64,000 nucleotides of DNA, taken from NCBI RefSeq assembly GCF_945952055.1, contig NZ_CAMFHB010000036.1, positions 1 through 64,000 on the forward strand. Reading direction: 5' to 3'. Both the position numbers and the translations under genes were made by a program. The stretch comes from an uncultured Alsobacter sp. (GTDB lineage Bacteria > Pseudomonadota > Alphaproteobacteria > Rhizobiales > Beijerinckiaceae). Below the pieces are notes generated by a model. The model ran no database searches, had not been told where the DNA came from, and saw only the letters and a program-made list of their open reading frames with translations. The stretch's first letter is position 1. Each line of letters starts with the position of its first letter. Of the stretch, positions 63,771 through 64,000 are shown in pieces.

Positions 63771-64000
63771 ATGCCCATGACCGCCTTCGACCGACGCCTG
63801 GCCGACCTCGCGCGGATCCCGCGCCCGGAACTCTCCGGGCGGACGGGACTGGCCGAGGTCGCGCTCGCCAAGGCCGCCGCAGATCCCGCGCGCATCCTCG
63901 TGCGGGACGGGGCGCGCGCCGTGTCGCGGGGCGAGATGGTCGAGCTTGCCTGTCGGCTGGGCGGAGCGCTGGCGGCCCGCGGGATCGCGCCGGGGGCGGC
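63771..64000 (+). CDS. AMP-dependent acyl-CoA synthetase/ligase (partial, cut by window edge)
   Basis: The first 76 codons are present. 'LAEVALAKAAADPARILVRDGARAVSRGEMVELACRLGGALAARGIAPG' is the usual N-terminal part of an AMP-binding enzyme. It would activate the acid taken up via the adjacent binding protein and feed the acyl-CoA dehydrogenases. ATG 63777 is an equally good start. Confidence 0.65.
   Translation, partial: MPMTAFDRRLADLARIPRPELSGRTGLAEVALAKAAADPARILVRDGARAVSRGEMVELACRLGGALAARGIAPGA

Overview
The window is high-GC DNA (roughly 68-70% by eye) from an alphaproteobacterium, most likely of the order Hyphomicrobiales (Rhizobiales). Supporting signs are divK next to pleD with a DUF3572 gene upstream, a clpS-clpA pair with a long basic ClpA tail, EipB (DUF1849), a PhaR-type phasin promoter, an IV-class DNA polymerase with an N-terminal zinc ribbon, DUF1489, a ppx-rlmE pair, a BON protein with an 'SWFGDDDAERRR' segment, and the palindromic intergenic repeats common in this order. 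I cannot name the genus. No CRISPR array, rRNA, integrase or transposase was seen.

Layout. 1-2.8 kb: dispersed palindromes, a secreted PLD-fold protein, a peptidoglycan-binding/GH19 lysozyme-like enzyme coupled to a small secreted protein resembling the PliG lysozyme inhibitors, and a GIY-YIG protein. 2.8-20.5 kb: mostly housekeeping (pleD, divK, dinB, eipB, RidA-like, GDPD, DUF482 acyltransferase, HIT, AzlCD, clpA/clpS, phasin, SPOR D,D-carboxypeptidase, DnaJ and VWA proteins). One cysteine-hydrolase-like protein of unknown role sits at 11.0-11.9 kb. 20.5-26.1 kb: a methylcrotonyl-CoA carboxylase operon with a Uma2 gene between its two subunit genes. 26.2-43.2 kb: scattered metabolic, transport and translation genes (rlmE, ppx, arfB, dehydratase, MFS, MOSC, enoyl-CoA hydratase, GST, truncated globin), with one lower-GC PP-loop gene at 27.3-28.4 kb.

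43.2-54.1 kb looks accessory: a tandem/inverted repeat, a HerA-like ATPase, tRNA-Gln(CTG), manganese catalase, SulP and CPA1 transporters, DUF2254, a lower-GC peptidoglycan-binding plus zincin gene pair, and NhaA. Together they suggest oxidative, ionic and pH stress functions. 54.2-64.0 kb: DUF72 and SRAP, then a catabolic locus. Its two divergent operons each carry a full-length and a short acyl-CoA dehydrogenase, with two SDRs, a flavin reductase, a branched-chain-type ABC binding protein and the start of an acyl-CoA ligase.

The least explained items are the GH19/inhibitor-like pair, the zincin/peptidoglycan-binding pair, the DCNGF protein and the PP-loop/Cys4 protein. All functional calls come from reading motifs in the translated sequence; no database search was run.
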